Below, in pieces: positions 32,455 through 35,059 of a stretch of 35,059 nt of DNA. Position 1 is the stretch's first letter, and the number at the start of each line of letters is the position of its first letter. This DNA is from Planctomycetota bacterium (lineage in GTDB: Bacteria > Planctomycetota > Planctomycetia > Pirellulales > Pirellulaceae). The stretch covers positions 1 through 35,059 of the forward strand of contig JAFLCP010000081.1 of NCBI GenBank assembly GCA_017303505.1. Direction: 5' to 3'. A model generated the notes under the pieces. It did not search any database, had not been told where the DNA came from, and saw only the letters and a list, made by a program, of their open reading frames with translations. Position numbers and translations under genes: made by a program.

Positions 32455-34830
32455 ATGGATTTTATTGCTCCGTTTCTAATTCGTCATCGCCTAGTTCTAT
32501 TGCTAGTCGCCATTGTTTTGGCCGTCGTGAGCTTTCCGTTGTCGTCTCAATTGAATATGGACCGACGGCTCGAAAAAATGCTGTTGGCGCATGATCCCGA
32601 TGTGGCCGGTTATTTGCGACTCCAGAAGGATTTTGCAGCCAGCGATGTTGTCTTGATGATTTATCGTGACGAACAATTGTGGGATGAGACTGGCATTGGT
32701 ATTCAACGCATGCAGGGGATTGGGGATCGCCTGAAGAAGGTTGATGGCGTGCAGGCGGTTCTGTCCTTAGCGGAGCTGAACAAGGTATTGCGTACGTTGC
32801 GTGGGGCCCGCTGGCTGCAACCCGAAAATACTCCCGTTATCCTAGCAACCGACGATGGACTGGCTACGAAACTGCGAGATCTTTTTTCGGGGTACACGCA
32901 TCGTGAAGGGAGTCCGTATGCGGCCATCGCATGTATGTTGACTCCGACTTCGGCGACAAAGAAAAGTCGTGATGAAACGCTGCGGCAAATCGATGCGATA
33001 ACACAAGATATGCCAGATGGACTCGCGGCAGGCGAACTTTTGGGTGAGCCCGTCATGGTTCACGATGGCTTTAATCTATTGGAAGCGGATGGGGCTCGAC
33101 TAGGTATCGCTAGCACCTGCATCCTGGCTGTTGTCTTATTGATACTCTTTCGCAGTTTCCGTTGGATGCTTGTGCCTTTATTGGTGGTGCATTGGTCGTT
33201 GTTGGTGACGCGTGGCTTATTGGTTGCGATTGGTGGCGAGCTGTCGATGGTTTCATCGATGTTGACCGCGATGGTCACCGTCGTTGGAGTTGCTACGGTG
33301 ATTCACATTCTCGTGGAATTTCAGCAACAAATGAAAGTGCAGTCCCCCCAAGCGGCAATGGAAACCACAATTCGCCATTTGTTTAAGCCCGTGTTGTGGT
33401 CCGTAGCGACAACGGCTGCCGGTTTCGCCTCATTGACATTAGCTCAAGTTGGACCGGTGCAAGATTTTGGATGGATTATGTCTTTAGCCGTACTCGTGAC
33501 GGGTGTTGGAACAATTTTGTTGGTTCCTCCTTTGGCGTTGTTAGGTTCGGTGGACTTGAAGCCGCATGAGATTCCTGGTGATCATTGGTTACGGCGAACG
33601 TGCGAGAATATCTACGACATCGCTGTGAGTCGGCGGGCACTCGCCTTGTTGACATTGGCGTTGTTGACCGTGCTGGCATTGCTAGGAAGTGCGAAGCTGC
33701 AAGTCGAAACAGACTTCATCAAGAGTTTCCGCGAGGATAGCCGTTTGGTCAAAGCTTACCGGACGGTGGAACAAAATCTGGGTGGTGCAGGTGTGTGGGA
33801 TATTGTGGTACCTGCCCCAACTGTTCTGACTCAACCCTATCTGGATGAGCTCGATAAACTGCAAGCGAAGTTACGAGCTATTGAAATCGAACGGAAGCCT
33901 GTCGAATCGTTGAGTCGTGATAAGAGCGATGCTTCAGCGAATTCGATATTGCGCCTGAGCAAAGTCATCAGTGTGACGGATGCTATTCAAGCATCGGATG
34001 GGGATCGATGGCTGAGTTTGCTACCTGCCGCAGCCAAGTTGGAAGGGATGAAACAAACGATGCCCGAGTTTATGGCCGCGATGTTGACGGAACCTGATGC
34101 CACAACGGGATTACGACAATTGAGAATCATGTTGCGTAGCCCTGAGTCCACAGATGCCGCCGCTAAAAGTCAATTGATCGAAGCGGTTCGCGCCGAAGTG
34201 CAAGCGTTCTCTACTTCGCCCGATTGGAAAAAACAGTTTGGTGATTCGAAGCCGCCAGAGCCATACATCACAGGCTATTACTTATTGCTTGCCAAGTTGG
34301 TTAACAGTCTGTTGGCGGATCAATGGCTCTGTTTTTCAGTCGCTACTTTGGCGATTGGCATCATGTTGTGGTGTGCGATGGGAAATTGGTGGCAAGCCAT
34401 CGCTTCGTTAGTTCCCAATCTGTTGCCGATCGTTTTGGTTTGGGGCATCATGGGTTGGTTGGGGTGGCGAGTTGATATGGGAGCGGTGATGATTGCAGCC
34501 GTTTCGGTGGGCTTATCGATCGATGGTTCGATTCACTATCTGTTGCGGGCTCGCCGAGAAATCGTTTCCGTCCAAGAAGACGCGGGAGCCCTGGATGCAA
34601 AGAAACGTTGGGACCTGCAATTGCGGGCTACGCAGCGTTCTACTGGACTGGCGCTAACCGTCGCTACAGTGGCTCTGGTTTGTGGTTTCCTAAGTTTAGT
34701 GGTGAGCGACTTCCGTCCGACTGAAACCTTCGGACGATTGGTAAGCCTTACCATGTTGGGTGGGCTGATAGGGAACTTGGTTATTCTGCCTATTTTGGTC
34801 GCACCTTCTCTGAAACGCCATTCTTCTTGA
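32455..34830 (+). CDS. MMPL/RND-family membrane transporter
   Basis: A 791-residue protein with the RND repeat layout. One transmembrane helix lies at about 12-28, followed by a periplasmic domain (30-215), a helix cluster (218-365), a helix at about 393-411, a second periplasmic domain (412-620) and a last cluster (620-785), giving about 12 helices. The stretch VSVGLSIDGSIHYLLRARRE (about 682-701) matches the conserved D-x-x-x-H region of the MMPL/RND transmembrane domain. Relatives export lipids or hopanoids (for example HpnN) or other hydrophobic compounds; the cargo is unknown. Location after LptD-like and DgkA genes suggests a role in the envelope, though a 254-bp gap separates it from dgkA. 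GTG 32452 is directly upstream of ATG 32455, so either may be used. Confidence 0.85.
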   Translation: MDFIAPFLIRHRLVLLLVAIVLAVVSFPLSSQLNMDRRLEKMLLAHDPDVAGYLRLQKDFAASDVVLMIYRDEQLWDETGIGIQRMQGIGDRLKKVDGVQAVLSLAELNKVLRTLRGARWLQPENTPVILATDDGLATKLRDLFSGYTHREGSPYAAIACMLTPTSATKKSRDETLRQIDAITQDMPDGLAAGELLGEPVMVHDGFNLLEADGARLGIASTCILAVVLLILFRSFRWMLVPLLVVHWSLLVTRGLLVAIGGELSMVSSMLTAMVTVVGVATVIHILVEFQQQMKVQSPQAAMETTIRHLFKPVLWSVATTAAGFASLTLAQVGPVQDFGWIMSLAVLVTGVGTILLVPPLALLGSVDLKPHEIPGDHWLRRTCENIYDIAVSRRALALLTLALLTVLALLGSAKLQVETDFIKSFREDSRLVKAYRTVEQNLGGAGVWDIVVPAPTVLTQPYLDELDKLQAKLRAIEIERKPVESLSRDKSDASANSILRLSKVISVTDAIQASDGDRWLSLLPAAAKLEGMKQTMPEFMAAMLTEPDATTGLRQLRIMLRSPESTDAAAKSQLIEAVRAEVQAFSTSPDWKKQFGDSKPPEPYITGYYLLLAKLVNSLLADQWLCFSVATLAIGIMLWCAMGNWWQAIASLVPNLLPIVLVWGIMGWLGWRVDMGAVMIAAVSVGLSIDGSIHYLLRARREIVSVQEDAGALDAKKRWDLQLRATQRSTGLALTVATVALVCGFLSLVVSDFRPTETFGRLVSLTMLGGLIGNLVILPILVAPSLKRHSS

Positions 34831-35059
34831 AGAAACTCGCCCCAATGTGCCCCTCGCAGGGTTTCCTTGGGCCTCTGCTCTAGCTAACTTGATGCAACAG
34901 TCCAGCGCGCTGTTTTGGTAGGCCGAACTCAGGGTAAATTCGGTCTATTAGTTAAAGCATGGCGATGTGAGTGAGATGTGAATGTAGGTTCAGTGGGTTT
35001 ATTTGTGCCCGGGATCTACGCACTACAAAAAATGGCTTAGGCAGAGTCAACGATTCATT
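34831..35059. other. Sequence after the MMPL gene to the window end
   Basis: 229 bp without a supported gene. An imperfect inverted repeat (GGCCGAACT with AATTCGGTC) lies at about 34921-34949 and lacks a T-run. Confidence 0.5.

Overview
The window looks like an ordinary stretch of chromosome from a planctomycete of the Pirellula/Rhodopirellula/Blastopirellula group. The evidence is the Planctomycete/Verrucomicrobium-type C-terminal haem-binding domain on a large protein, an RpoD-like sigma factor with an unusual N-terminus, zinc-ribbon membrane proteins, a TPR/redoxin fusion, a TPR/GT9 fusion, an FHA-cyclase fusion, and an envelope cluster with an LptD-like protein and an MMPL transporter. 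GC content appears moderate. I found no rRNA, tRNA, CRISPR array, transposase, integrase or phage gene.

Layout. 1-2058: 3' part of a cytochrome c-type protein. 2086-4306 (minus): DinB-like protein, DEDDh exonuclease with BRCT domain, second DinB-like protein. 4377-5159 (plus): methyltransferase closed by a strong terminator. 5362-6622 (minus): periplasmic monohaem DUF3365-type protein and a zinc-ribbon membrane protein. 6623-7729: about 1.1 kb without a credible gene, ahead of the sigma factor (7730-9292, plus, probable TTG start). 9519-10934: TPR/GT9 protein. 10962-12896 (minus): FHA/GAF-like/class III cyclase. 13034-13396: small unknown protein. 13465-17075 (minus): probable three-gene operon of a membrane-anchored EndoU/BECR-like protein, a Cys-rich protein and a TPR-redoxin, the last two overlapping by ATGA. 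17220-19186 (plus): FAD-dependent oxidoreductase plus phosphonoacetaldehyde hydrolase (PhnX). 19244-22501: secreted GH2 family protein. 22486-23390: non-coding repeat array. 23518-27738 (minus): aceE-aceF of the pyruvate dehydrogenase complex. 28328-34830 (plus): LptD-like outer-membrane protein, DgkA-type lipid kinase, MMPL/RND exporter.

How genes work together. The oxidoreductase and PhnX make a coherent two-step route from 2-aminoethylphosphonate (or its N-methyl form) via phosphonoacetaldehyde to acetaldehyde and phosphate without the usual PhnW transaminase. aceE and aceF supply E1 and E2 of pyruvate dehydrogenase; E3 is not in the window. The last three genes all concern the envelope.

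The most unusual DNA is the 22486-23390 array. It has a tandem repeat with a period of exactly 300 bp (two full copies and a partial one, about 97% identical by eye), seven copies of the palindrome GGTGCCAGGCACC (six of them in pairs 65 bp apart), and a flanking 56-bp direct repeat whose left copy contains the last codons and stop of the GH2 gene. It looks like a recently amplified intergenic element rather than genes. All identifications come from reading sequence and motifs; no database search was possible.
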